Numbered from the stretch's first letter, positions 23,691-33,791 are shown. The stretch: 64,000 nt of DNA from Rhodopseudomonas_A palustris_F (GCF_000013745.1 NC_007925.1:4588001-4652000); one strand, 5' to 3'. A program made the numbers and translations. The notes: a model not told the origin generated them from the sequence alone.

Positions 23691-25325
23691 TTACAAATCC
23701 AGCGTGCTCTGCTTTTCTAGATTCTCGCGTTTGGCTTTCCTGAAGACTGAGGGATCGACCCAGGGGATATGAGGGCGCTTACCGTCGAACAAATCCTCGA
23801 TGGTGAGGATCTGAATCTTCTCGAATTTGCCGTGCAGCGGGCTCTCGTAGAAGCCGGCGGCGGTGGCTTCGGTGCGCATCCTGGTGGTCGGGTCTTCCAG
23901 GGTCAGGAAGATGCCGATCTTGGCCTTCTCGCGATCAACCGTCGCGATCAGGTCGCGAATCATGCCGACGCCGACATTGCCGCCGCCCTTGACCGAGACA
24001 ATCGCCTTCTCGGTGATCTTGCCGTCGGGCTTGAAGTACAGATAGCCGTCGACACCGCCATCGGCACCCTTCTGGCCGCCCTTGTAGGGCTGCGCCTCGA
24101 CCATCGACAGCGCCCAGAGCTGAAACTGATGCTTATCCTGCGTGGCCAGCGCCTGCGCCGCGCCGATGTCCTTCGGCACACCGTGAATTTCGAACTGAGC
24201 ATGCGGAAAGGCATCGATCAGCCGCCGCTTGATAAGATTGATCGCCAGATGGGTGACATCGATACCGATCCAGTTGCGGTTCAGCTTCTGCGCCGCATGC
24301 ACGGTGGTGCCGCAGCCGCAGAACGGATCGAGCACCACGTCGCCTTCGTTAGACGAAGCGGAGATGATGCGTTCAAGCAAAGCAACGGGCTTTTGAGTAC
24401 CGTAACCCAGGTTTTCTTTTCGCGACGGAAGGCCAATGTCACTCCAATCATTCTGAAGCGCTACGCCGGGCATCTCGTCGAGATACCTCTTTTCAGCAGG
24501 CACGGTTCCGGGACGCGTTTGAATTACCTTCCCTTCATTTATAAGTTGTTGCATTCGCAGTTTGGAGTAGCGCCAGTAGCGGGTGACACCAAATATTTCG
24601 TAGCTAGGATTTCCTTTGGCTGCTCCTCCTGGCCCGGTGATGTCGCTCAAGCGGTACCGACGACCATCTGGATCTGAAAACTTATAAAAATCTCTAACAT
24701 ACTCCTCAGAGTAAGGCGTGTATTGCTGGTTCCAATTCCACTTGTCAGACTTCGTGTAAAAGAAAATGATATCCCGAACATTTCCGTACTGCGTCCGGCC
24801 CTGCTTTGCATCGTTGTGAGCAGATTGTCTACGCCAACTAATTTCTGTTTTGAACTGCCGCTTACCAAACACCGCATCTAGTAAGATCTTTAAGTAGTGG
24901 CTCGCTGTCGGGTCACAGTGAAGATATAGCGATCCGGTCGGCTTAAGCACCCGATGCAGTTCCAGGAGACGAACCGCCATCATGGCAAGGTACGCCATCA
25001 TGTCGTTGTCTTTGAGGAAGGAGCGCATTGCCCGCAGCATTTCGCTGACATCGGAATTGCCCGATTGGATCACCTCGTCAAAGGCGCGCTCAGCTGTTGG
25101 GCTCCAGTGCCAAGTGTCATCAAAAGCCTCGATCTGCGCTGGGCTGCTTTCGCCTCCCGGCGCGTGAAACAGCACGTTGTAGCTGGCGTTGGAATTGAAC
25201 GGCGGGTCGAGATAGACCAGATCGACCGACTCGCTGGCGATCGAACCACCCAGGATGTCGAGATTGTCGCCGTAATACAGATGGTTCGGCGCGAGTTGCT
25301 TAGGCGTGGACTTGGCGGAGGACAT
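23691..25325 (-). CDS. Site-specific DNA methyltransferase fused to a restriction-endonuclease-like domain
   Basis: A 544-residue protein. Residues 1-155 hold catalytic motif IV DPPF (40-43), which precedes the SAM-binding motif I LDPFCGCGTT (332-341): the beta-class order used by N6-adenine or N4-cytosine methylases. Between them, about residues 155-308 form the target-recognition region. Residues about 400-520 form a nuclease-like domain of Mrr type (GADGGVDGYLYF with Asp426, AIVSVKGGG with Lys446, then IGIFLTLEDPT). This C-terminal fusion suggests one-protein restriction-modification. The residue before x-Lys is Ser rather than Glu/Gln, so cleavage activity is uncertain. AAGGAT precedes the ATG. 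The recognition region is markedly AT-richer than both flanks. Confidence 0.88.
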   Translation of the reverse strand: MSSAKSTPKQLAPNHLYYGDNLDILGGSIASESVDLVYLDPPFNSNASYNVLFHAPGGESSPAQIEAFDDTWHWSPTAERAFDEVIQSGNSDVSEMLRAMRSFLKDNDMMAYLAMMAVRLLELHRVLKPTGSLYLHCDPTASHYLKILLDAVFGKRQFKTEISWRRQSAHNDAKQGRTQYGNVRDIIFFYTKSDKWNWNQQYTPYSEEYVRDFYKFSDPDGRRYRLSDITGPGGAAKGNPSYEIFGVTRYWRYSKLRMQQLINEGKVIQTRPGTVPAEKRYLDEMPGVALQNDWSDIGLPSRKENLGYGTQKPVALLERIISASSNEGDVVLDPFCGCGTTVHAAQKLNRNWIGIDVTHLAINLIKRRLIDAFPHAQFEIHGVPKDIGAAQALATQDKHQFQLWALSMVEAQPYKGGQKGADGGVDGYLYFKPDGKITEKAIVSVKGGGNVGVGMIRDLIATVDREKAKIGIFLTLEDPTTRMRTEATAAGFYESPLHGKFEKIQILTIEDLFDGKRPHIPWVDPSVFRKAKRENLEKQSTLDL

Positions 25326-25428
25326 TGCAGAGAATCCTTTGTCAAGCGACGCTACCGGGGGTTGGGGCGACGCGCAACGGATCGGGGCTGTATTTTGCGC
25401 CCGCAAGAATGTCGATGTCCTGAAGACG

Positions 25429-25457
25429 AAAAAAGCCCCGGATCGCTCCGGGGCTTT
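25429..25457 (-). terminator. Rho-independent terminator-like hairpin (upstream duplicate)
   Basis: On the minus strand a stem gccccgga / tccggggc with the four-base loop gcga is followed by six T residues. It is nearly identical to the ahcY terminator 380 bases away, but no minus-strand gene ends just before it. It lies upstream of the methyltransferase gene, so it could block read-through from ahcY a second time. Confidence 0.65.
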
Positions 25458-25521
25458 GTCCTGGCGGCCGGGGCAAGCCCGACAATGACGGCACCTGGTC
25501 TTAGTAGCGATAGCAAGCGTA

Positions 25522-25607
25522 GCCCGGATGGAGCGAAGCGCAATCCGGGTCTTCCGATTCGACGATGCATCTCCCCGGATTTCGCTTTGCTCCATCCGGG
25601 CTACGGA
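25522..25607. repeat. Palindromic repeat (GTAGCCCGGATGGAGC type)
   Basis: gtagcccggatggagcgaag on the left and ctttgctccatccgggctac on the right are complementary around a core with caatccggg and ccccggattt arms. It is one of several such units in this 560-base gap between the methyltransferase and ahcY genes. Confidence 0.8.
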
Positions 25608-25632
25608 CTGAGCGTTTGGCCAACGCGGCGCC

Positions 25633-25800
25633 GTGCCCCGGATGCTGCGCGGCGCGCCGCGCTTGCGGCGTGGTGCGCTGCTGATCCGGGGCCCCGCTTC
25701 GACGACGCTCAACCGCTTTGTCCGGCAGCGTAGCGGGGTCCCGGATCTGCGGAGCAGCACTCCGTGCTGCACCGCGTCCGGGACACGGGGCTCAGACGCC
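25633..25800. repeat. Palindromic intergenic repeat (CCCGGGAC type), second copy
   Basis: gtgccccggatgctgcgc, tggtgcgctgctgatccggg, ggagcagcactccgtgctgc and gtccgggacacgggg follow one another, matching the element at 48347-48490 block by block and partly the one at 261-403. Self-complementary GGAGCAGCAC/GTGCTGC arms are visible. No gene is present. Confidence 0.7.
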
Positions 25801-25807
25801 CGCCAGC

Positions 25808-25834
25808 AAAAAACCCCGGATCGCTCCGGGGCTT
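25808..25834 (-). terminator. ahcY terminator
   Basis: Read on the minus strand, 54 bases past the ahcY stop: stem ccccgga / tccgggg with loop gcga, then TTTTTT. This is a textbook intrinsic terminator for the ahcY transcript. Confidence 0.85.
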
Positions 25835-25888
25835 TCGTGTGTGGATGGATCGCCGGGTCAAGCCCGGCGATGACGGCGGCAACCGATC

Positions 25889-27334
25889 TCAATACCGATA
25901 ATGATCCGCCTTGAACGGGCCTTCCGGCTTGACGCCGATGTAGTCGGCCTGGTCGGGGCGCAGCGTGGTCAGCTTGACGCCGATCTTGGCGAGATGCAGC
26001 CGCGCGACCTTCTCGTCCAGCGACTTCGGCAGCACGTAGACTTCCTTCTTGTACTTGCCGTCCTTGTTGTTGGCGTAGAGTTCGATCTGCGCCAGCGTCT
26101 GGTTGGTGAAGGAGGCCGACATCACGAAGGACGGGTGGCCGGTGGCGTTGCCGAGGTTCACCAGGCGGCCTTCCGACAGCAGGATGATGCGGTGGCCGTC
26201 CGGGAAGGTGATCTCGTCGACCTGCGGCTTGATGTTGTCCCACTTCAGGTTCTTCAGATGCGCGATCTGAATCTCGTTGTCGAAGTGGCCGATGTTGCAG
26301 ACGATGGCGCGATCCTTCATCGCGCGCATGTGCTCGATGGTGATGATGTCCTTGTTGCCGGTGGCGGTGACGAAGATGTCGGCGCGGGGTGCGGCGTCTT
26401 CCATCGTCACCACTTCATAGCCTTCCATCGCCGCCTGCAGCGCGCAGATCGGATCGACTTCCGACACCATGACGCGGGCGCCGGCCTGGCGCAGCGAGGC
26501 CGCCGAGCCCTTGCCGACGTCGCCGAAGCCCGCGACCATCGCCACCTTGCCCGACATCATCACGTCGGTGCCGCGGCGGATGCCGTCGACCAGCGATTCG
26601 CGGCAGCCATAGAGGTTATCGAATTTCGACTTGGTGACCGAATCGTTGACGTTGATCGCCGGGAACAGCAGCGTGCCGGTCTTCTGCATGTCGTACAGCC
26701 GGTGCACGCCCGTCGTGGTCTCTTCGGAGACGCCTTTGATGTTCTTGGCGATCTCGGCGAAGTAGCCCTTCGGCTTCTCTTTCAAGAGCCGCTTGATCAG
26801 GCCGTAGAACACTTCCTCCTCTTCGGAGTTGTGCTGATCGAGGAACACGGTGTCGCCGTTCTCGGCGCGCAGCCCCTGATGCACGAACATGGTGGCGTCG
26901 CCGCCGTCATCGAGGATCATGTTCGGGGTCAGAATTTCACCCGGCTTTGCGCCGTGCCAGTCGAACATCTTGGCGGTGTAGGCCCAATAGTCTTCCAGGC
27001 TCTCGCCTTTGACCGCGAACACCGGAACGCCGGCCGCGGCGATCGCCGCGGCGGCATGGTCCTGGGTCGAGTAGATGTTGCACGACACCCAGCGGACGTC
27101 GGCGCCGAGCGCGACCAGCGTCTCGATCAGCACCGCGGTCTGGATCGTCATGTGCAAGGAGCCTGCGATCCGCGCGCCCTTCAGCGGCTGCGTCGGGCCG
27201 TATTCCTCGCGGGTGGCCATCAGGCCGGGCATCTCGGTCTCGGCGATCGAGATTTCCTTGCGGCCGAAATCGGCGAGGCCGATGTCCTTGACAATGTAGT
27301 CGGTGAAGCTGGGCTTCTTGGCGGTGGCGGTCAT
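25889..27334 (-). CDS. ahcY: S-adenosylhomocysteinase
   Basis: A 481-residue cytoplasmic enzyme that hydrolyses S-adenosylhomocysteine to homocysteine and adenosine, clearing the product inhibitor of methyltransferases. Typical motifs are PGLMATREEYGPTQPLKGAR, SCNIYSTQDHAAAAIA, DDGGDATMFVHQG, the NAD loop VAGFGDVGKGSAASLRQAGA, and the C-terminal GPFKADHYRY ending in the lysine-tyrosine that closes the NAD site. AGGAAA precedes the ATG at 27334. Length matches the bacterial form with its 40-residue insert. It lies next to metK on the same strand, but a palindromic repeat separates them. Confidence 0.97.
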   Translation of the reverse strand: MTATAKKPSFTDYIVKDIGLADFGRKEISIAETEMPGLMATREEYGPTQPLKGARIAGSLHMTIQTAVLIETLVALGADVRWVSCNIYSTQDHAAAAIAAAGVPVFAVKGESLEDYWAYTAKMFDWHGAKPGEILTPNMILDDGGDATMFVHQGLRAENGDTVFLDQHNSEEEEVFYGLIKRLLKEKPKGYFAEIAKNIKGVSEETTTGVHRLYDMQKTGTLLFPAINVNDSVTKSKFDNLYGCRESLVDGIRRGTDVMMSGKVAMVAGFGDVGKGSAASLRQAGARVMVSEVDPICALQAAMEGYEVVTMEDAAPRADIFVTATGNKDIITIEHMRAMKDRAIVCNIGHFDNEIQIAHLKNLKWDNIKPQVDEITFPDGHRIILLSEGRLVNLGNATGHPSFVMSASFTNQTLAQIELYANNKDGKYKKEVYVLPKSLDEKVARLHLAKIGVKLTTLRPDQADYIGVKPEGPFKADHYRY

Positions 27335-27416
27335 ATGGGTTTCCTGAAACGGAGTAATTCGGACACGTCGATACGAAACAAAATCGAGCGTTTTGTGACG
27401 ATTCCCGCGAGCACAG

Positions 27417-27527
27417 CGTCATCCTGAGGTGCGCGCACTGTTGTGCGCGCCTCGAAGGATGGCCGCGGGCACTTCGCCGGGTCATCCTTCGAGGCTCGCC
27501 GAAGACGGCTCGCACCTCAGGATGACG
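27417..27527. repeat. Dispersed palindromic element, second copy (CGTCATCCTGAGG type)
   Basis: cgtcatcctgaggtgcgcgc on the left mirrors cgcacctcaggatgacg on the right, with internal cctcgaaggatg/catccttcgagg arms. It is the same family as 3039-3204. It sits between metK and ahcY and could act as terminator or mRNA-stabilising hairpin in the metK-ahcY direction. Confidence 0.88.
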
Positions 27528-27571
27528 GCACGACCTCCCCCGGCGAGCTGCCGAGGGAGCGACTTGCTTAC

Positions 27572-28768
<1,197 letters not shown>

Positions 28769-28783
28769 CAAACCAACCCCTTT

Positions 28784-28800
28784 CCGCCGGCACCCGGCGG
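28784..28800 (-). promoter_or_regulatory. Perfect hairpin in the metK leader
   Basis: ccgccgg / ccggcgg with a three-base loop lies just before the metK ribosome site, between the upstream gene and metK. It may modulate translation or mark a processing point. It does not match the SAM-II or SAM/SAH riboswitch consensus that I know. Confidence 0.4.
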
Positions 28801-28826
28801 CCCTTTCCTGATGATGTCCTGAGAAG

Positions 28827-30182
28827 TCAATCGCGGCGGCGCGAGATGACATAGGATTCGTCGTAAAACCAGAGCCCGCTGTGCTTGCGCAACACCTCTC
28901 TGGTGGCATTGAGATAGTGGCCGCCGTCAGTCATTTCGGTTAATCGGTCATCCTCGATTTGAGCCACATAGACGGCTGCGTTCCAGGCTGCAAAAGCCGT
29001 GGATGTCCCGATCGATCCGGTGACCTCGTTCGGCAGCGCCTCCATATCATATCTGAAGATCGAACGACTATCGGCATAAGCATTAAAGTTGAGGTCGCGG
29101 CCCGCCGACCCCAGCTCGTATTTCACAGCGCGCAATAGCTCATGGCGGCTCACGGCAAAAGGATTTTCTCCGGGCCACACCGCCCGGACAATGTCCAGCC
29201 CCGGATCCTGGCCATGGGAGTGAATCCCGATCAGCCGGCCCCCGGGGCGCAGCGCACGCGCCAAGGGGGCGATGATCCGCTTAGCCCGAAAGTTTACACT
29301 GGATTTCGCCCGGTAGGGTTGCGAGGCGATCACCAGGTCGAAATTGGCCTCGCTGCGGCCCGCCCGGGGAATCATCGAATCGAGCAAAAAGCGGTGATCT
29401 TCCCGATAGATGACGATGGCGACGGGGCGTTCATAGATCGGCATTCCGGACCGCGCACTGATGCTGGCGCGCCAGTTCTCTTCCAGGAACGGGCCGAGTT
29501 CGGCGATCTGGGTCTCGAACTCTCCGGACGAAGATCCGCGCAGCACCACTTCGTGCCAGATCATCCCGGCGGCTGCGGTCGGCGACGCCGGGGTCAGCCA
29601 GGGCGCCTCGGCATAATACATATTGGTGAGAACAAACACCGTCGCCGGATGCTCGAACAACCGGTCCGGCACTTTGTCCAGTGTCAGCCGAACATCCTCC
29701 AGGCTGAGTTCCTTGCCAGCGATGTAAAACGGCATATGCGGGAACCGGCCATGCATGGTGCGCAGCACGCGGGCCAGCACCGTCCCGTCGCCCACTCCGG
29801 CGTCGAACACCCGAATCGCCGGTGGGCGGGGATGGATGCTGCCGAGTTCCAGCGCCACCCGTTCGGCGATCACCCGCTTTTCGCTGCAGGTGTGGACGAA
29901 CAGCAGGTATTTTTGGCGGTTCTCGAAAAACCGGAAATTGCCCTGCGGATCGCGGCGCTCCGGCGGCACCACCAGGCCGCGCGGCGGCGGCACGCCGCCC
30001 TCGGTGCCGACGGCGATGAAGGCGCGGATCCGGTCCAGCGTGTCGATGGTGATGCGCTTGCCCTCGCGCAGCCGATGCACCAGCTTGCCGTCATTGACGG
30101 CGCGGCGGCCAAAGGTGGTCTCCGCCATGCCGACGCGGCGGCAGAAGTCGGAAATCTCGCCGAGCAGCTGGTCGTTCTTCAT
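28827..30182 (-). CDS. metK-linked SAM-dependent methyltransferase with N-terminal DNA-binding-like region
   Basis: A 451-residue protein. Residues about 1-60 (ISDFCRRVGMAETTFGRRAV ... ITIDTLDRIRAFI) resemble an XRE/lambda-type helix-turn-helix. A class I methyltransferase core follows, with motif I VFDAGVGDGTVLARVL, VIYREDHRFLLD, FDLVIASQPY (motif IV-like) and LRPGGRLIGIHSHGQDPG. The substrate is unknown, since I do not recognise the acceptor domain. The likely start is ATG 30182 (MKNDQLL), although its ribosome site is weak. Being directly upstream of metK on the same strand suggests a link to methionine/SAM status, but this is inferred. Confidence 0.72.
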   Translation of the reverse strand: MKNDQLLGEISDFCRRVGMAETTFGRRAVNDGKLVHRLREGKRITIDTLDRIRAFIAVGTEGGVPPPRGLVVPPERRDPQGNFRFFENRQKYLLFVHTCSEKRVIAERVALELGSIHPRPPAIRVFDAGVGDGTVLARVLRTMHGRFPHMPFYIAGKELSLEDVRLTLDKVPDRLFEHPATVFVLTNMYYAEAPWLTPASPTAAAGMIWHEVVLRGSSSGEFETQIAELGPFLEENWRASISARSGMPIYERPVAIVIYREDHRFLLDSMIPRAGRSEANFDLVIASQPYRAKSSVNFRAKRIIAPLARALRPGGRLIGIHSHGQDPGLDIVRAVWPGENPFAVSRHELLRAVKYELGSAGRDLNFNAYADSRSIFRYDMEALPNEVTGSIGTSTAFAAWNAAVYVAQIEDDRLTEMTDGGHYLNATREVLRKHSGLWFYDESYVISRRRD

Positions 30183-30405
30183 GGGGCGCCGGTGGGCAGG
30201 AGGGATACGGCCTCGGCTGGTAACACAGTCTGCCCACTCTTGGAACGCGCGGCGCGGGCAAAATCGTCCTGCCATGCCAACGTCGTATCGCTGCGTTAGG
30301 AAACGGTGATCCGGCCCAAGCCCGGCTTTGGCAGCGGGGCAGCGGTCTGCTATGACGCGGCCGCGCACCGGTCCGCCCGGGCCACCACCAGCGACAGGTT
30401 CTTCC

Positions 30406-31722
30406 ATGAAAATTGCCATGATCGGCACCGGCTATGTAGGGCTGGTGTCCGGCGCCTGCTTTGCCGATTTCGGCCATCAGGTCACCTGCGTCGACAAGGA
30501 CGAAGCCAAGATCGACGCGCTGCGGCGCGGCGAAATTCCGATCTTCGAACCGGGTCTCGACGCCCTGGTCGCCTCCAACGTCAAAGCCGGCCGGCTGGAT
30601 TTCGCCACCGAGCTGTCGGCGGCGGTCGGCGAGGCCGATGCGGTGTTCATCGCGGTCGGCACGCCGTCGCGACGCGGCGACGGCCATGCCGACTTGAGCT
30701 ATGTCCATGCCGCCGCCCGCGAGATCGCGGTGGCGCTGAAGGGTTTCACCGTGGTGGTGACCAAGTCGACGGTGCCGGTCGGCACCGGCGACGAGGTCGA
30801 ACTGTTGATCCGCGAGACCAACCCGACCGCCGACGTGGTGATCGCCTCCAATCCGGAATTTTTGCGCGAAGGCGCAGCAATTCGCGACTTCAAATTCCCC
30901 GACCGCATCGTGGTCGGCACCGACGACGAACGCGGCCGCAAGGTTTTGGGCGAGATCTACCGGCCGCTGTCGCTGAACGCCGCGCCTTTGATGTACACCG
31001 CGCGCCGCACCGCCGAGCTGATCAAATACGCCGCCAACGCCTTCCTGGCCACCAAGATCACCTTCATCAACGAGATCGCCGATCTCGCCGAAAAGGTCGG
31101 CGCCGACGTCCAGGAAGTGGCGCGCGGCATCGGCATGGACAACCGGATCGGGCCGAAATTCCTGCATGCCGGCCCGGGCTTCGGCGGGTCGTGCTTTCCC
31201 AAGGACACCCGCGCGCTGGTCAAGATCGCGCTCGATCACGACGTGCCGCTGCGCATCGTCGAGGCGGTGCTGGCGGTCAACGACAACAGGAAGCGCGCGA
31301 TGGCGCGCAAGGTCTCGCACGCGCTCGGCGGCCATATCCGCGGCAAGACCGTCGCGGTGCTCGGCCTCACCTTCAAGCCGGATACCGACGACATGCGCGA
31401 GGCGCCGTCGATCCCGCTGGTCACCGGCTTGCTCGACATGGGCGCCAAGGTGCGCGCCTTCGATCCGGTCGGCATGGAGCAGGCCCGCGCCGAATTGCCC
31501 GAGGTGACCTATTGCGACGATGCCTATGCCTGCGCCGAGGGCGCCGACGCATTGGTGATCGTCACCGAATGGGTCCAGTTCCGCGCGCTCGATCTCGGCC
31601 GGCTGAAAGCCGCGATGAAGCAGCCGGTGGTGGTCGACCTGCGCAACATCTATCGTCCCGAACAGATGGCCGCGCACGGCTTCGTCTATGAAAGCGTCGG
31701 ACGCGGGACGGGGGCGTCCTGA
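30406..31722 (+). CDS. ugd: UDP-glucose 6-dehydrogenase
   Basis: A 438-residue enzyme that oxidises UDP-glucose twice with NAD to UDP-glucuronate. The NAD loop is MIGTGYVGLVSGACFADFG. The active-site region GFGGSCFPKDTRAL carries catalytic Cys263, and KYAANAFLATKITFINEIA and LGLTFKPDTDDMREAPS are diagnostic. The start at 30406 precedes MKIAMIG. The product is the substrate of the decarboxylase at 41530-42477 in the same window. Confidence 0.95.
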   Translation: MKIAMIGTGYVGLVSGACFADFGHQVTCVDKDEAKIDALRRGEIPIFEPGLDALVASNVKAGRLDFATELSAAVGEADAVFIAVGTPSRRGDGHADLSYVHAAAREIAVALKGFTVVVTKSTVPVGTGDEVELLIRETNPTADVVIASNPEFLREGAAIRDFKFPDRIVVGTDDERGRKVLGEIYRPLSLNAAPLMYTARRTAELIKYAANAFLATKITFINEIADLAEKVGADVQEVARGIGMDNRIGPKFLHAGPGFGGSCFPKDTRALVKIALDHDVPLRIVEAVLAVNDNRKRAMARKVSHALGGHIRGKTVAVLGLTFKPDTDDMREAPSIPLVTGLLDMGAKVRAFDPVGMEQARAELPEVTYCDDAYACAEGADALVIVTEWVQFRALDLGRLKAAMKQPVVVDLRNIYRPEQMAAHGFVYESVGRGTGAS

Positions 31723-31747
31723 TCCACTCCAAGGGCACATTCGCGCA

Positions 31748-33277
31748 ATGCCGCATCCGGAGGATCTACAACATCGCACTGGACGCTGGGGGGAGCGATC
31801 GACGCTGCTGATCGTTATCCTCGGCTGCCTGCTTCTGCTGCTGTTCGGGTTTTCTCGCGAGACTTTCTTCCGAAATTTCGTCGACGCCGACAAACTCCTG
31901 GCCGCCGAGTGGACGCGGCACGTGTTCCACGACGGGCTCGGCTGGATGCAATTTCAGCTCCCGCGAACGCCCAGTCTGTTTCCCGACCTATTGTTGTTTG
32001 CACCGGTACAGATCGCCACAGGCTCCTGGCGCGTGGCGACCTTCGTGCTTGCAGGTACCTTGCTGATCACCTTGGTCGTCATTGCCGGCCTCATCGTCGG
32101 CCGCATCGCGACGTTACCGAAAGCGCCAGCGATCGCCGTGTGCTGGATCGTCAGTGCCACGATGCTGAGCGCCGAGCTGGCATTCTCGGGAGCCGGCCGG
32201 CATTTCCAAGCCCTGCAGCCCGTGGCGCATGGCGGTGCATTTATCGCTTCGCTGGCGGCGGCATGGCTGACCGATCAGTTGCGGCGCAATTTTCGGCCTT
32301 CGGGAGCCATCGTCCTGTTTGCGATCTGCGCTCTGGGAGTCGCGTCGGACAAGCTGTTCGTGCTCTGCTACAGCGCGCCGGTGGCGGTCGCACTGCTGCT
32401 CAGCCCCACCGCCTCCCGGAACCGCCGATGGTTGCTGTCCGGCGTAGCATTGGCGTCGGCCGCCGGCCTGATCGGGGACGGCTTTCTCAACCGGCAGCCG
32501 GACATTCCGTTGAATTGGTCGATGATACCGCATCACATCGGCTTGTTTTTCAGCGAGATCAACGCCTCTTTACTGGTCGGAACGCTGATCCCGATGCTGC
32601 TGTTGCTGGCCGCGCCGCTGGCCGTGCGCTGGTTACCCGCGGGTCGCCAGAACCGTGACGGCGCACGGTTCTATTGGACTATCGCAGCCTGCGCCATGGT
32701 CGGCACGCTCAGCCTGACCGCCGCATTCCTCTACGAAGATCGCGGCGCCTATCGCTATCTCGCCAGCGTTATCTGGTGGCCGACGATCTTTGCGGCCGCC
32801 GCCGTCGGCCTGCTGCTGAAGCGATGGACTTCGCTGATCGTCGGGCTGACGTCGGTGGTCGCGGCGGGTTTTGCGGCGATAGCCCTGTATGCCGTGCTGA
32901 GGCCCTCGATCTCGCTCTGGACCTGGCAGCATCCTGCCGTCGACTGCTTGGGCGACGACGCGCAAACCGCCCCACTTCGCGAGGGGCTCGCCGGATACTG
33001 GACGGCACGCCAAATCACGGCCAGCAGCGAATGGCGCCTGCACGCCGACCCGGTCAGCGCCACCGGCGAACGCTATCATTGGGGCAACGATCCGCGATCC
33101 TATTCAGAAAGCCGCATCGATCGCGGCCGGCCGCCGGACTACCGATGGATCCTGCCGGATGGACTGGATCAGGCCGCGCTCACCGCCCGCTTTGGCCAAC
33201 CCGCGCGCGTCATCGATTGCGCCGGTCAAACGATCTGGATCTATTCGCAAAGGCTGACCGTCGGCCCCGCAAGATGA
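31748..33277 (+). CDS. Polytopic membrane protein, possible GT-C-type glycosyltransferase
   Basis: A protein of about 509 residues with roughly ten hydrophobic helices, the first in LLIVILGCLLLLLFGF. After it, NFVDADKLLAAEWTRHVFHD places acidic residues in a first extracytoplasmic loop, as in GT-C glycosyltransferases. The C-terminal 100 residues are soluble, presumably periplasmic (YHWGNDPRSY). No family motif is conclusive. The beginning could be the ATG at 31688, which overlaps ugd, or 31748. It follows ugd on the same strand, suggesting envelope-glycan assembly. Confidence 0.6.
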   Translation: MPHPEDLQHRTGRWGERSTLLIVILGCLLLLLFGFSRETFFRNFVDADKLLAAEWTRHVFHDGLGWMQFQLPRTPSLFPDLLLFAPVQIATGSWRVATFVLAGTLLITLVVIAGLIVGRIATLPKAPAIAVCWIVSATMLSAELAFSGAGRHFQALQPVAHGGAFIASLAAAWLTDQLRRNFRPSGAIVLFAICALGVASDKLFVLCYSAPVAVALLLSPTASRNRRWLLSGVALASAAGLIGDGFLNRQPDIPLNWSMIPHHIGLFFSEINASLLVGTLIPMLLLLAAPLAVRWLPAGRQNRDGARFYWTIAACAMVGTLSLTAAFLYEDRGAYRYLASVIWWPTIFAAAAVGLLLKRWTSLIVGLTSVVAAGFAAIALYAVLRPSISLWTWQHPAVDCLGDDAQTAPLREGLAGYWTARQITASSEWRLHADPVSATGERYHWGNDPRSYSESRIDRGRPPDYRWILPDGLDQAALTARFGQPARVIDCAGQTIWIYSQRLTVGPAR

Positions 33278-33361
33278 GAAAACTGGACCGGCGTAGCGAG
33301 TCGTCAGTTCGGGGCTTCAGAAGCCCAAGACGCGCCGCCACCGTTTGGCGTGTCGACGCGC

Positions 33362-33541
33362 TCAGCCGGCTTTGCTCTGTGTCTGCTCGGCTTCCACTTC
33401 GGCCAATAGCTTGCGCAGCACCTGGCGACGGCTTTCGTCGCCGGCTTCGGCCAGCAGTCTCTTGTAGAGCTTGGCGTTTTCTTCCAGGACGAACCTTTGC
33501 ACGGCCGCACCTTGAGGTTTGATCGGAACCTGGCTTCGCAT
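33362..33541 (-). CDS. Small hypothetical protein (59 aa)
   Basis: VQRFVLEENAKLYKRLLAEA followed by GDESRRQVLRKLLAEVEAE is a recurring alpha-helical motif in small, uncharacterised Rhizobiales proteins. The ATG at 33541 starts MRSQVPIKPQ; the frame can be extended to 33706 with low-complexity residues. No ribosome site is convincing, so the exact start is uncertain. It is convergent with the upstream membrane protein gene. Confidence 0.55.
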   Translation of the reverse strand: MRSQVPIKPQGAAVQRFVLEENAKLYKRLLAEAGDESRRQVLRKLLAEVEAEQTQSKAG

Positions 33542-33777
33542 GGCAAAACGGTACGCTGCAACCGCAGAAAAGTCGCCTCGTACCAACACCAGCAAGCGAT
33601 GATAGGCTGCGGCAGCGGCCGCACCACGGGGCGATTTGGCGGCGATTGGCCTCGAAGTCTGTCCCAGTGCGATCACGGCGTGCCGCTGTTGAATCGCGAC
33701 GACCACGAAGCTCAGTACGAAAACCCCGCATAGACGAATGCGGCCCGGCTTTTAAGAGAGAATAAAGCGCTTTTAAT

Positions 33778-33791
33778 TGCTCTTAAGAGCA
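33778..33791. promoter_or_regulatory. 14-bp perfect palindrome in an AT-rich gap
   Basis: tgctcttaagagca is self-complementary and is flanked by outer arms ataaag/ctttat, giving a nested inverted repeat at about 33761-33797. It lies after the MetE-like gene and before the small protein gene on the minus strand. It may be a terminator, promoter or regulator site. Confidence 0.4.

Noticed and set aside
25889..27427. Plus-strand open frame across ahcY (508 codons)
   Set aside because: Antisense shadow of a highly conserved enzyme gene.
27335..27571. A SAH or SAM riboswitch before ahcY or metK
   Set aside because: The gap before ahcY holds a dispersed palindromic repeat. The metK leader has only a simple hairpin. 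Neither matches a riboswitch consensus known to me.
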